Part shown: positions 54,538 to 64,000 of the stretch, piece after piece
Layout: every line of letters begins with the position of its first letter
Numbering within the stretch: the stretch's first letter is position 1
Source of the DNA: Myxococcales bacterium
GTDB taxonomy: Bacteria > Myxococcota_A > Bradymonadia > UBA7976 > UBA1532
Length of the DNA stretch: 64,000 bases
Assembly (NCBI GenBank): GCA_020633555.1
Contig: JACKDL010000001.1
Location: 248,001 to 312,000, forward strand
Reading direction: 5' to 3'
Notes under the pieces: generated by a model
The model's input: only the letters and a program-made list of their open reading frames with translations
Told to the model about the DNA's origin: nothing
Database searches by the model: none
Translations under genes and position numbers: made by a program

Positions 54538-55296
54538 TCACGGCAGGTCGAGCCGGTCGCGCAGGGCGGCATACCAGGGCGACCAGCCGGGCCCCAGGGC
54601 GCCGCGCATGGTCAGGGGTTCGGGCTCGACGGCGCCCCGTCGGCCCCGCTGAGCCACGGCCACGTGGAAGGTGGGCGGCGTCCCCGGGCGCGGGTGGATC
54701 GACAGGCGGCGCGCGACGCCCAGCCCCTCGGCCGCCAGGGCGTCGTCGAGCCGTTCGCCGCCGTGCCCGTCCATCAGCAGCACCAGCCGGCCGCCATCGG
54801 CCAGGTTGCGGGCGCCGGTGGCGGCGTAGGCCTCGACGCCCCCGCGCAGCTCGAAGCGCCCAGCCGCTCGCTGGGCGTCCTGCGGCAGCACGCCCGCGCC
54901 CAGAGCCATGAAGGGCGGGGCCCCGCACACCAGATCGAAGGGGGCTTCCGCCGCCAGGACGCCCCGGTCGCGCAGATCACCCAAGAGGGGCTGATAGCGG
55001 TCGGCCAGGCCGTTCAGGCGCGCGTTGCGCACCGCCAGGGCGTGGCTCTGGGCGAAGTACTCCACCCCGATCACCACGGCTTCGGGCAGGGCCCGCGCCA
55101 AGAGCAGCGCCACGGTGCCCTTGCCCGTGCCCAGATCCAGGATCCGGCGCGCCGCAGGGGCCGCCTCGGCGGCGACCCCCGCCAACAGCACGTCGTCGCT
55201 GGTGGCGCGGTGTCCCTTCCGACGCTGGAGGATTCGCAGGCTGTTGCTGAGGACGTCGAGGGTCTCGTCGGGGCCCGGCGCCAGGGGGTCGCTCAA
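54538..55296 (-). CDS. TrmN6/YfiC-like SAM-dependent methyltransferase
   Basis: 252 residues starting at TTG 55296, which overlaps the rsgA stop (TTGA). SAM motif I is RILDLGTGKGTVALLLA (51-67), followed by IGVEYFAQSHALAVRNARLNGL and DLRD. The family of tRNA1(Val) adenine-N6 methyltransferases has N-P-P-[YF]; here it is APPF (126-129), so the Asn that contacts the target amine is Ala. RRKGHRATSDDVLLAG is the usual N-terminal block. It might act on another RNA or protein base or be weakly active. It is coupled to rsgA, a ribosome-assembly GTPase, which suggests an RNA substrate (inference). Confidence 0.83.
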   Translation of the reverse strand: MSDPLAPGPDETLDVLSNSLRILQRRKGHRATSDDVLLAGVAAEAAPAARRILDLGTGKGTVALLLARALPEAVVIGVEYFAQSHALAVRNARLNGLADRYQPLLGDLRDRGVLAAEAPFDLVCGAPPFMALGAGVLPQDAQRAAGRFELRGGVEAYAATGARNLADGGRLVLLMDGHGGERLDDALAAEGLGVARRLSIHPRPGTPPTFHVAVAQRGRRGAVEPEPLTMRGALGPGWSPWYAALRDRLDLP

Positions 55297-56261
55297 TAGA
55301 AGCGCCCCACCTCACCGGTCAGCGACCCGCGCAGCCGCACGTAGCTCTCGTACCGGGCCTCGTCCACCTCGCCCTCGGCGATGGCGGCCTGGACGGCGCA
55401 GCCCGGCTCCTCGATGTGCTGGCAGTCGGCGAAGCGGCACCCGTCGGCCAGGGCGCGCAGCTCGGGGTACAGGTCGCGCAGGGTGCGGGGATCGATACCC
55501 CACGGGGCAAAGCCGCGCACGCCGGGGCTGTCGATGACGTCGCCGCCGCCGGGCACGTGGTACAGCGAGGCGGTGGTGGTGGTGTGCTGCCCCCGGCCGC
55601 TGGCGTCACTGAGCTCGCGGACCTTCTCGCCCAGGCCCGGGTCCAGGGCGTTCAGCAGGCTGGTCTTCCCCACGCCCGAGTGTCCCACGAAGATGCTGGT
55701 GTGGCCCACCAGGGCCTGGCGCACGGCCTCGATGCCTTCGCCCGACTCGGCGCTGGCGGCGAGCACCCGGTACCCGGCCGCCGGGTAGGGGGCCAGCACC
55801 TCGTTCACTGTGGCCCGCGAGGCGTTGCCCAGCAGGTCCACCTTGTTGAACAGCACCAGCCCCTCGATGCCCGCCTGCTCGCACGCCACCAGGTAGCGGT
55901 CGATCAGGCCCAGGCGCAGCGGCGGCTCGATGGCGCACACCACGAACACCCGGGTGACGTTGGCGGCCAGCGTCTGCGGCTTGCGGCCCATGGCGTCGGC
56001 GCGCACCAGCTCCGTGTCGCGCTCGGCGTAGCCGGTGACGAGGAACTCGGCCAGCTCGGTGTCGGCCTCCTGGCCCAGGAACACGCGGTCGCCGACGACC
56101 GCGCGCTTGCCCTTGCCGTGCCCCACGCAGGGCACGCGGCTGCCGTCCGGGCGCTCGACCACCATCACGGGGCCGCGGCGATCCACCACGCGTCCGGCGG
56201 GGGCGCGGGGCGCGCGCGGCGCCGCGCGGTCCTTCGTTCGAGAGCGGGGGCGCAGGGTCAT
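55293..56261 (-). CDS. rsgA: Ribosome small-subunit-dependent GTPase A
   Basis: 322 residues from ATG 56261; an upstream in-frame start (56285) is less likely. The circularly permuted GTPase order is visible: G4 NKVD (139-142) before the P-loop GHSGVGKT (193-200) and G3 DSPG (244-247). The zinc site is Cys275, Cys280, His282 and Cys288. An OB-fold region with GDRVFLG lies near the N-terminus, after a basic tail rich in Arg/Pro. RsgA helps mature the 30S subunit. It is the first gene of an operon with the methyltransferase and divergent from fusA, placing two ribosome factors back to back. Confidence 0.96.
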   Translation of the reverse strand: MTLRPRSRTKDRAAPRAPRAPAGRVVDRRGPVMVVERPDGSRVPCVGHGKGKRAVVGDRVFLGQEADTELAEFLVTGYAERDTELVRADAMGRKPQTLAANVTRVFVVCAIEPPLRLGLIDRYLVACEQAGIEGLVLFNKVDLLGNASRATVNEVLAPYPAAGYRVLAASAESGEGIEAVRQALVGHTSIFVGHSGVGKTSLLNALDPGLGEKVRELSDASGRGQHTTTTASLYHVPGGGDVIDSPGVRGFAPWGIDPRTLRDLYPELRALADGCRFADCQHIEEPGCAVQAAIAEGEVDEARYESYVRLRGSLTGEVGRFY

Positions 56262-56320
56262 GGGGCGCGAGCCTGAACGCGCCAAATCCGCCGGTCAAGG
56301 GCGGAAAGCCAGGATTTGCC

Positions 56321-56348
56321 TTGAAATCAGGCTTGGCCCGAATAGTAT
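56321..56348 (+). promoter_or_regulatory. Putative sigma70-type promoter of fusA
   Basis: TTGAAA (56321-56326) and TAGTAT (56343-56348) with a 16-base spacer lie in the most AT-rich part of the intergenic gap, 43 bases before the fusA ATG. The match is five and four of six consensus bases. Confidence 0.55.
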
Positions 56349-56390
56349 GCGCGCCGACTGGAACCCCGGACTCAACCTGGAGCCCTCGCA

Positions 56391-58478
<2,088 letters not shown>

Positions 58479-58503
58479 GCCCATCCTGCACCGCTGAACG
58501 CAA

Positions 58504-58537
58504 GAACGCCTGGCCCCGTGCCGGGCGTTCGTGTTTT
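58504..58537 (+). terminator. Rho-independent terminator after fusA
   Basis: GAACGCCTGGC / GCCGGGCGTTC form an 11-bp stem with one T-G pair and a CCCGT loop, followed by GTGTTTT. It lies 25 bases after the fusA stop. Confidence 0.85.
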
Positions 58538-58653
58538 CAGACCCTTAGGTTGAGCGGTCGAGTTTGACTCGGCCCGGGCGCGGCGATGAGACTGCGCCCC
58601 GGCGTGGCCCGAGGGGAGGCCGCACCCATCACTCAGCTTATGTGGGGAGCACC

Positions 58654-59523
58654 ATGAGCAAGACGAGCCAGATCCTTCTGGCGGCCGCGGCCGCCTTCGC
58701 CCTTTCGGCCTGTGACGACGGTGACTCGGGCGGCAGCGGTGGCGCTGGCGGCGCCGGCGGCGCTGGTGGCGCGGGCGGCATGATGGCCGACGCGGGCGCC
58801 GGCGGCATGGGGGGCGCCGGTGGCATGGGCGGTGCCGGCGGCGCCGGTGGCATGGGCGGTGCCGGTGGCATGGGTGGCGCCGGTGGCATGGGCGGGGGCG
58901 GGGAAGATCCCTGCATGATCGCCTGCACCACGCTGGCCGACTGCGCGGCTCAGGACGACTACTGCCCCGGGATCGATCCCGGTGAGAGCCGCGACGGCCT
59001 GTACGCCGGCTGCCTGGAGAGCTGCGCGAACATGGTCGCGTTGGCCACCATCGTGAACAACTTCGGTGGCAACTGCGCGCAGGTCATCCCGACGGTCAGC
59101 ACCGCCAGCGCCGACTTCGCGGCGAGCTGCGCGGGCGGCGGCGAGGGTGGCATGGGCGGCGAGGGTGGCATGGGCGGCGAGGGTGGCATGGGCGGCGAGG
59201 GCGGCATGGGCGGCATGCCCGGCGCCACCACCGAGCAGGCCCAGGCGATCATCAACGCCAACTGCAACGGCTGCCACGTCGGCGGCGGCACCTCGGGCGG
59301 CCTGGCCCTGGACGATCTGGCCGCCGCCACCGTGGGTGTCGCGTCTTCGGCCGGCATGAACTACGTGACGGCTGGCGATCACACCATGAGCTACCTGTTC
59401 CACAAGCTGGCGGGTACGCATGCGGACGTGGGCGGCAACGGCGGCCGGATGCCCCAGGGCGGCGCCCTGAGCGACCTCGACCTGGCCACCATCGTGAGCT
59501 GGATCGACGGCCTGGGCAACTGA
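58654..59523 (+). CDS. Gly-rich lipoprotein with c-type heme motif (paralogue 1)
   Basis: 289 residues; lipobox AFALSAC (Cys20) followed by DDG. A GGAGG/GGMGG linker runs to about residue 83. A Cys-rich domain follows (about 86-160, DPCMIACTTLADCAAQDDYCPG), then a second GGMGGEG linker. The final domain (about 190-289) has a heme c motif CNGCH (204-208), a possible axial Met266 in GGRMPQGG, and a closing helix LATIVSWIDGLG, like a small class I cytochrome c. It would be a lipid-anchored electron carrier. ATG has GGGGAG upstream. It is followed by its own terminator and a close paralogue. Confidence 0.85.
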   Translation: MSKTSQILLAAAAAFALSACDDGDSGGSGGAGGAGGAGGAGGMMADAGAGGMGGAGGMGGAGGAGGMGGAGGMGGAGGMGGGGEDPCMIACTTLADCAAQDDYCPGIDPGESRDGLYAGCLESCANMVALATIVNNFGGNCAQVIPTVSTASADFAASCAGGGEGGMGGEGGMGGEGGMGGEGGMGGMPGATTEQAQAIINANCNGCHVGGGTSGGLALDDLAAATVGVASSAGMNYVTAGDHTMSYLFHKLAGTHADVGGNGGRMPQGGALSDLDLATIVSWIDGLGN

Positions 59524-59543
59524 GCCCGGCTGTGTGATCCGTT

Positions 59544-59578
59544 GAAGACGCCCGGCCCGTGCCGGGCGTCTTCGTTTT
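59544..59578 (+). terminator. Rho-independent terminator between the two heme lipoprotein genes
   Basis: GAAGACGCCCGGC / GCCGGGCGTCTTC form a perfect 13-bp stem with a CCGT loop, followed by GTTTT. Confidence 0.9.
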
Positions 59579-59686
59579 CGGGTTCCCCGGTCGGGCAGGC
59601 GGTTGAATCAAACTGGCCGCTTCGACAAAGTGCGCCCCCGATGGCCCCCCGGGGGCTGTGATGACACTCGAGTGTTGGGGAACACG

Positions 59687-60451
59687 ATGAACCACATGAC
59701 GCGATTCCTGGTGGCGGCGGCAGCGGTCTTTGCGCTGACGGCCTGTGATGACGGCGGCTCGAGCGGCGGCGCCGATGCCGGCGCGGGTGGCATGGGCGGC
59801 GCCGGTGGGATGGGCGGCGCTGGCGGGATGGGCGGCGCTGGCGGCGCGGGCGGCGCCGGTGGGATGGGCGGTGAGGGCGGCATGGGTGGGGGCGGCGACG
59901 ACCCCTGCGTGACCGCGTGCACCACCCTGGCCGACTGCGCGGCCCAGGACGACTACTGCCCCGGGATCGATCCCGGTGAGAGCCGCGACGCGCTCTACGC
60001 CGGCTGCCTCGATTCGTGCGCCAACATGGCGGCCCTGGCCACCATCGTGAACAACTTCGGCGGCAACTGTGCGCAGGTGGTCCCCACGGTCAGCACGGCC
60101 AGTGCCGACTTCGCGGCGAGCTGCGAGGGCGGCGGCGACGCCCCGAGCACCGAAGACATCCAGGCCATGTTTGCGGCCACCTGCTCGGGCTGCCACGTGG
60201 GCGGCGCGTCCCAGGGGGGCCTGAACCTGGACGACCATGAGGCGAGCACCGTGGGGGTCGACGCCATCGGCGCGGCGATGCCGCTGGTGGACGCCGGCGA
60301 TCACATGAACAGCTACATGTACCACAAGCTCGCCGGCACCCACGCCGACGTGGGCGGCGGCGGGTCGACCATGCCCATCGGCCGTGCGGCCTGGACCGCC
60401 GATGAGCTGGCCGACTACGCGGCCTGGATCGACAGCCTGCCCACGGAGTGA
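59687..60451 (+). CDS. Gly-rich lipoprotein with c-type heme motif (paralogue 2)
   Basis: 254 residues; lipobox VFALTAC (Cys20) followed by DDGG. The first Gly-rich linker (about 33-70) and the Cys-rich domain (about 72-146) closely match paralogue 1, including DDYCPGIDPGESRD and TIVNNFGGNCAQV. The second Gly-Met linker is missing. The heme domain has CSGCH (166-170), a possible axial Met229 in STMPIG and a C-terminal WIDSLP helix. It arose with paralogue 1 by tandem duplication. The start could also be the ATG at 59696; 59687 has GGGGA upstream at normal spacing. Confidence 0.85.
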   Translation: MNHMTRFLVAAAAVFALTACDDGGSSGGADAGAGGMGGAGGMGGAGGMGGAGGAGGAGGMGGEGGMGGGGDDPCVTACTTLADCAAQDDYCPGIDPGESRDALYAGCLDSCANMAALATIVNNFGGNCAQVVPTVSTASADFAASCEGGGDAPSTEDIQAMFAATCSGCHVGGASQGGLNLDDHEASTVGVDAIGAAMPLVDAGDHMNSYMYHKLAGTHADVGGGGSTMPIGRAAWTADELADYAAWIDSLPTE

Positions 60452-60485
60452 GCCCGGGCTGCGCCGGCTGATCCGTCGGCGCCGC

Positions 60486-60908
60486 TCACAGCTCGTCGCC
60501 CCGCAGCTCCAGCAGCGGGGCGCCGCGCGCCACGAGCGCCCCCAGCCGGGCGAAGGGCCGGCCCACAAAGCCCGCCCCACCCGCCCGCAGCGGGTGCACC
60601 GCCTGGCCCGTATCCAGCAGCGCCACCAGGGTCGTGGGCCCCACCGGCCCGAGCGTGGCGATCCAGGTCAGCCGACCTGCCGCCGGCGCCAGCACCGCCC
60701 GAGTCAGCCCCACCAGGTGGCTGAAGGGCGGGGCAGCTTCGCCCTCCAGGCGCTGCTGTTCCACGATACCCGCCATGGGCGCCGTGATGGCCTCGCGCGG
60801 GCCCCCAGCGGGCTCGACATAGGCCACCACATCGCCCGCCGCGACGGCGGTGCCCAGGGGGACCTGGTGCCGGACCACGCCGCCGGCCACCGTCGCCAGG
60901 TGGATCAC
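60486..60908 (-). CDS. Small biotinyl/lipoyl-like domain protein without lysine
   Basis: 140 residues from GTG 60908, overlapping the upstream stop (GTGA). The sequence is beta-rich with hammerhead-like turns: VPLGTAVAAGDVVAYVEP, ITAPMAGIVEQQRLEGE, and LGALVARGAPLLELRG. These resemble biotinyl/lipoyl-carrier or HlyD-type hybrid motifs. There is no Lys anywhere in the protein, so it cannot be biotinylated or lipoylated. It may be a structural or adaptor version of the fold. It is last in an operon with the phosphodiesterase-like lipoprotein and a RsmJ-like methyltransferase. Confidence 0.72.
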   Translation of the reverse strand: MIHLATVAGGVVRHQVPLGTAVAAGDVVAYVEPAGGPREAITAPMAGIVEQQRLEGEAAPPFSHLVGLTRAVLAPAAGRLTWIATLGPVGPTTLVALLDTGQAVHPLRAGGAGFVGRPFARLGALVARGAPLLELRGDEL

Positions 60909-63376
60909 GGGCAGCCCTCAGCGCGCCGTCTCTCCCACTCCATGAGCGTCATCAAGGGCTGCTGGCGACACCGCCCCGCGCGGTTGCAGACGCGGACGGC
61001 CAGGAAGCCGGCTCGGGGCGGCTCGCCCTGGCCGCCCGCCTCGGTCCAGCGGGCCTGCAGGGCCTCACGATCGGCCGGCACGGCCGCGAACAGCTTGTTG
61101 GCGCGTCGGTGGTGGCGCACCAACGCGGCGGCAAAGGGCACGCGCAGCGAAGCCGGGGGCTGAGTGACGGCGGCTGGGGCGTCGCAGCGGGGGGTGTCGG
61201 GGCCGCACTCGCCGGGCTTCGGCGAACCCAGCGCCACCTCGACCAGCGCCGTCCCAGGCTGGTCGCCCGCGTCACCGGCGCCGTGACCGTCGGCGAGCAG
61301 CACCACCACCCGATCCAGGCCTACGGGATCCTCGGCCTTCAGATCGAGCACCAACCCCTCATCGTCGACACACTCCGTGACCGCCGCCAGGGTCGGTGAG
61401 CCATCGCCCACCATGGCCGTGAAGGAGCGCCCGTCGGCGGAGTCCTCGGCGGCGTCGTCGGTGGGTGCGGGGCGGCGCCAGAGGCCGCCGGCGTAGGCCC
61501 CCGGGGCCTCGGGGAGCCCCAGCGTGCACTGCCAGGCGCGCACGTCCGGCGCCTCGCTGTACTGACAGGGCGCGTCCTCGGGGAACTTGCCGCTGTCCGG
61601 ATCCCACGCCCAGCGCTTGCCGGCCCAGCGCACCACGAAGTCGTCCGGGGGCCACAGGGTCGCCGGCTCCGAGTAGCGAGCCGTCAGGCCGTCGTCGGTG
61701 GGCCGGATCGAGACGGCCTCCACGGCGGGAGCGGGGTTCACCAGCACGCGATCGGCCCGGGGCACGCCCAGGCCGCCGGCCCCGCGGATCAGAAAGGGGG
61801 GGCGGGGGAAGCCGTCGGTGGGCAGGCCTTGCAGGGCAAGCACGGTCGGCGCCAGATCCGTCAGCTCGATGGGCGCCGTGCGCAGGGCGCGCTCGGCCGT
61901 GGGCGAGATCGCCCGGGACGCGACCAGCAGCGCCACCTCACGGGCCCCCTGCGAGAGACCGCCCCGGGCGCCCAGGGGCCCCCCGCCGGGATCGGAGAAG
62001 ACGGCGCCGCGGGCCAGCACCGCCACCGCCGCCAACCGGCCCGAGCTCCCGAAGATCGCGTGGGCGAGCTGTGCCTCCAGCCGCTGTCGCCGGCCCGGGC
62101 TGAGGGAGTCCTGCGGGCCCTGGGCCAGGGTGACCTGGGGGACGCCCCCGGCATCCAGGTGCGCCGCTGCACCCAGGAGCGGCGCGGCGCCTTGGGTGGC
62201 CGCCTTGAGCGCAGTCCCGAGGCACTGCCGCAGCGCGGCGCCCGCGGCGGTCTGCCCCAGCGGCGCAGAGCGGATGGCGACAAAGGCCGCGGAGCCTTCG
62301 CCCTCCAACCGCAGCGCCCCCTCTGCAGCCGCGCGTTCCAGGCGCTCGGCGCAGGGGGCGCCAGCCCGGGACGCCAGTTGGCTCAGCAGCGCCTCGACCG
62401 TCATGGGGGCGACCCCCGTCGGCCGATCCGAGACGCCCCCGGTGGAGACCAGGATCACCGTCAGCGCCTTGAACTGCCGGGGGTGGGCGGCGCGCCAGGT
62501 GCGCAGCAGCCGCCAGAGGTGCTCGTCGACGGCCTTGAGGGCCTCGCCCTGGCGGTCAACCACGCTGAGCTCGGGCGCCTCGCACCGACGAGCGGTCTGC
62601 AGCGTGCTCTCGGTCAGGACCTGGCGGAAGTACAGGCGGAGCACGTCGGGCGCCGACTTCCCGCGCACCGCGTCGATGGCCGCGGCGCGGGCCCCGCGGT
62701 CGAACAGCGGCGCGGCCGCGCCGCCCACCCGATGGGGCAAGATGGCGTTGATGCCCGCGCCGTCCGAGCGCGGGATCCACCACTCGGAGCCGAAGCCGAA
62801 AGGATCGAAGACGGTCACCGCGCGGCGCTGTCCGGCCAACGCGCTGTCCAGCGTGGCGGTGTCGAGCACGCTCGCCAGGACCGGTGGCTGGTCGGGCTGC
62901 GGCACCTCAAAGGCGTGCCCGTGGTAGACGTGGCTCGCGTCGCGGGCGGCCCGGAAGTCGAACCGGCGCAGCCGCCCGGCCGGGCCCGCGGCGAGCACGC
63001 GGCTGCCGGCCACGCCGTGATCGCCGGCAAACCGCCCGGTGGCCAAGGTCGCGAGCGGGGCGAGGCCGACGGCGGGCGCTGGCGCCTCCGCGCGCTCCGC
63101 CAAGATCCGCTTGAAGCCTGCGTCGCCGAGCAGCGCGAGCCCCGAGAGCCACTCCGGGGCGTCGTCGGCCGCCCGGATGGCCGCCAGGTGTGCGGCCAGC
63201 ACGTCCCGGCGCAGCCCGTCCACCACCACCACCAGGACCGGGCCCGGGGAGGAGGTCGCGGCGTCCTCGGCCAGGGGCGGCCCGGGCGCGCGCTGATAGC
63301 CCACGGGCGCGCAGGCGACGAGCCCGAGGGTGAGCAGGTGGGTGAGGAGGCGGCGCACCCGCCTGCTGTAGATCAC
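60905..63376 (-). CDS. Phosphodiesterase/nucleotide-pyrophosphatase-like lipoprotein, probably degenerate
   Basis: 823 residues from GTG 63376; lipobox LGLVAC. The alkaline-phosphatase-superfamily start is LVVVVDGLRRDVL (about 48-60), and LAPLATLATGRFAGDHGVAG (about 105-125) aligns with the 'T-x-P-N-x-x-x-L-x-T-G...HG' block of type I phosphodiesterases, but no Thr or Ser sits at the nucleophile position. The later SDHG metal motif appears only as GGVSDRPTG. The C-terminal 250 residues contain beta-rich sequence (VSIRPTDDGLTARYSEPATLWPP, FAAALVRHHRRANKLF). It may be a binding protein that has lost catalysis. The GTG overlaps the stop of the methyltransferase gene (GTGA). Confidence 0.8.
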   Translation of the reverse strand: MIYSRRVRRLLTHLLTLGLVACAPVGYQRAPGPPLAEDAATSSPGPVLVVVVDGLRRDVLAAHLAAIRAADDAPEWLSGLALLGDAGFKRILAERAEAPAPAVGLAPLATLATGRFAGDHGVAGSRVLAAGPAGRLRRFDFRAARDASHVYHGHAFEVPQPDQPPVLASVLDTATLDSALAGQRRAVTVFDPFGFGSEWWIPRSDGAGINAILPHRVGGAAAPLFDRGARAAAIDAVRGKSAPDVLRLYFRQVLTESTLQTARRCEAPELSVVDRQGEALKAVDEHLWRLLRTWRAAHPRQFKALTVILVSTGGVSDRPTGVAPMTVEALLSQLASRAGAPCAERLERAAAEGALRLEGEGSAAFVAIRSAPLGQTAAGAALRQCLGTALKAATQGAAPLLGAAAHLDAGGVPQVTLAQGPQDSLSPGRRQRLEAQLAHAIFGSSGRLAAVAVLARGAVFSDPGGGPLGARGGLSQGAREVALLVASRAISPTAERALRTAPIELTDLAPTVLALQGLPTDGFPRPPFLIRGAGGLGVPRADRVLVNPAPAVEAVSIRPTDDGLTARYSEPATLWPPDDFVVRWAGKRWAWDPDSGKFPEDAPCQYSEAPDVRAWQCTLGLPEAPGAYAGGLWRRPAPTDDAAEDSADGRSFTAMVGDGSPTLAAVTECVDDEGLVLDLKAEDPVGLDRVVVLLADGHGAGDAGDQPGTALVEVALGSPKPGECGPDTPRCDAPAAVTQPPASLRVPFAAALVRHHRRANKLFAAVPADREALQARWTEAGGQGEPPRAGFLAVRVCNRAGRCRQQPLMTLMEWERRRAEGCP

Positions 63377-64000
63377 GGCGGGTCGCTTTGCAACGCGCCC
63401 GAAGCGGGCGTCGTCCAGCGGGCGTAGAACTGCCGCTTGGAGCCCACCAGCTCGGGCGGCGGCATGCCCTCGGGGTGCGGGGCGGGTTCACTGGGCGCGA
63501 GCTTCAGCAGCACGTGGCGCCGGGCCACGCGGAGCGCGTGCCGCAAGGTGGCGGCCGACACCCGCGGGAGCCGGGGCAGGTGGCGGAAGGGGGCCAGGTT
63601 GGTGGATTCGCCTTCGTCGCCTTCGGGGAACATCGGATCCAGGTAGACGTGATCCACGGCGTCGTCGGGGGCGGCCGCCAGCCACGTCCGGTGGTCTGCG
63701 CATTGAACGGTGATGCGGCGAGCCGCGCCGGGATCCAGGCCGTGCAGCCCCAGGGCCGTAAAGGTGGCGATGGCGGGTCGGACCTCCAGGCCGAGCACGC
63801 GGGCCCCGGCCCGAGCCAGCATGCGGGCGTCGTGCCCCATGCCCAGCGTTCCGTCCAGGACCCACTCGTCCGGGCGCAGCGCGAGGACGAGGCCCAGCGT
63901 GTCGGGTTGCCGGCTGCGGACTCGGCGGTGGGTCAGCCCCGGGTGCCACAGGGTCGGCTTCGCCCCCGGCACATGCAGCCGCAGGCCCGCGTGGGTCAGC
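63373..64000 (-). CDS. RsmJ-like SAM-dependent methyltransferase (5' end outside the window)
   Basis: At least 199 residues, with the frame open to the window edge; the GTG at 63972 may not be the real start. SAM motif I is VLDGTLGMGHDARMLARAGARVLGLE. VYLDPMFPEGDEG matches the 'YLDPM[YF]P' motif of the 16S rRNA G1516 methyltransferase RsmJ family. HALRVARRHVLLKLAPSEPAP and VGSKRQFYARW complete the pattern. It likely modifies rRNA. It is the first visible gene of an operon with the phosphodiesterase-like lipoprotein. Confidence 0.85.
   Translation of the reverse strand, partial: LTHAGLRLHVPGAKPTLWHPGLTHRRVRSRQPDTLGLVLALRPDEWVLDGTLGMGHDARMLARAGARVLGLEVRPAIATFTALGLHGLDPGAARRITVQCADHRTWLAAAPDDAVDHVYLDPMFPEGDEGESTNLAPFRHLPRLPRVSAATLRHALRVARRHVLLKLAPSEPAPHPEGMPPPELVGSKRQFYARWTTPASGALQSDPP

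Noticed and set aside
58564..58592. TTGACT with downstream hexamer as promoter of the first heme lipoprotein gene
   Set aside because: The hexamer at 17-base spacing (TGAGAC) does not resemble a -10 element.
60461..60482. GCGCCG/CGGCGC pair after the second heme lipoprotein gene as terminator
   Set aside because: Short stem, ten-base loop and no T run.

Overview
The window is a gene-dense, very GC-rich piece of bacterial chromosome: about 47 protein genes and no gap longer than about 175 bases. I see no tRNA or rRNA gene, insertion sequence, prophage gene or CRISPR array. The content points to Myxococcota (the former Deltaproteobacteria, perhaps near Bradymonadia or Polyangia). Six lipoproteins share a C-D-D-G start followed by Gly-rich linkers. 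Two secreted proteins end in MYXO-CTERM-like tails. There are also a MopE-type metal-binding motif, thrombospondin type 3 repeats, an IgGFc-binding-type lipoprotein, and an EF-G resembling the mitochondrial/spdEFG1 type. The assignment is inference from content, not from a marker-gene tree.

Layout. Bases 1-8.3 kb: a membrane-anchored sulfatase-like protein converges on a SpoIID - TolC - RND efflux operon. 8.3-12.6 kb: a cN-II-type HAD nucleotidase, an IgGFc-binding-like lipoprotein and a SRPBCC protein. 12.7-17.4 kb: a tight four-gene operon, DUF4178 / Ser-Arg-tailed coiled-coil membrane protein / DUF350 / membrane-fused polyamine aminopropyltransferase. 17.5-26.6 kb: secreted and lipoprotein genes, namely an alpha/beta hydrolase, a GH5-like protein lacking its catalytic glutamates, a SUMF1-domain lipoprotein, and a 1562-residue TSP3-repeat protein. 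26.7-30.6 kb: lipoprotein - plsX - App1-type phosphatase operon. 30.7-35.0 kb: a transglutaminase-like protein and a two-gene operon whose products carry a cohesin-like domain and a dockerin-like pair on an M1 peptidase. 35.0-46.7 kb: mainly housekeeping (TatD, nadA, aroC, an E1-alpha, a DnaJ-type co-chaperone, an aminotransferase, a MoxR/VWA pair) with two unknown genes and one Cys-rich lipoprotein. 46.8-56.3 kb: an atypical SDR, a DUF3857/transglutaminase lipoprotein, a MYXO-CTERM subtilase, a small methyltransferase and rsgA. 56.4-64 kb: fusA, two tandem Gly-rich lipoproteins with c-type heme motifs, and an operon of a RsmJ-like methyltransferase, a degenerate phosphodiesterase-like lipoprotein and a lysine-free biotinyl/lipoyl-like protein.

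Many genes in a run overlap by 1-4 bases (ATGA, GTGA or TTGA), so operon calls are firm. GTG and TTG starts are common. Several long reading frames on the opposite strand are GC-driven shadows. Where a long frame ran through a gene, I trimmed the start using signal peptides, ribosome binding sites and overlaps. The most interesting candidates are the cohesin/dockerin pair, the DUF4178-DUF350-aminopropyltransferase operon, and the run of envelope proteins that look like enzymes with missing catalytic residues.
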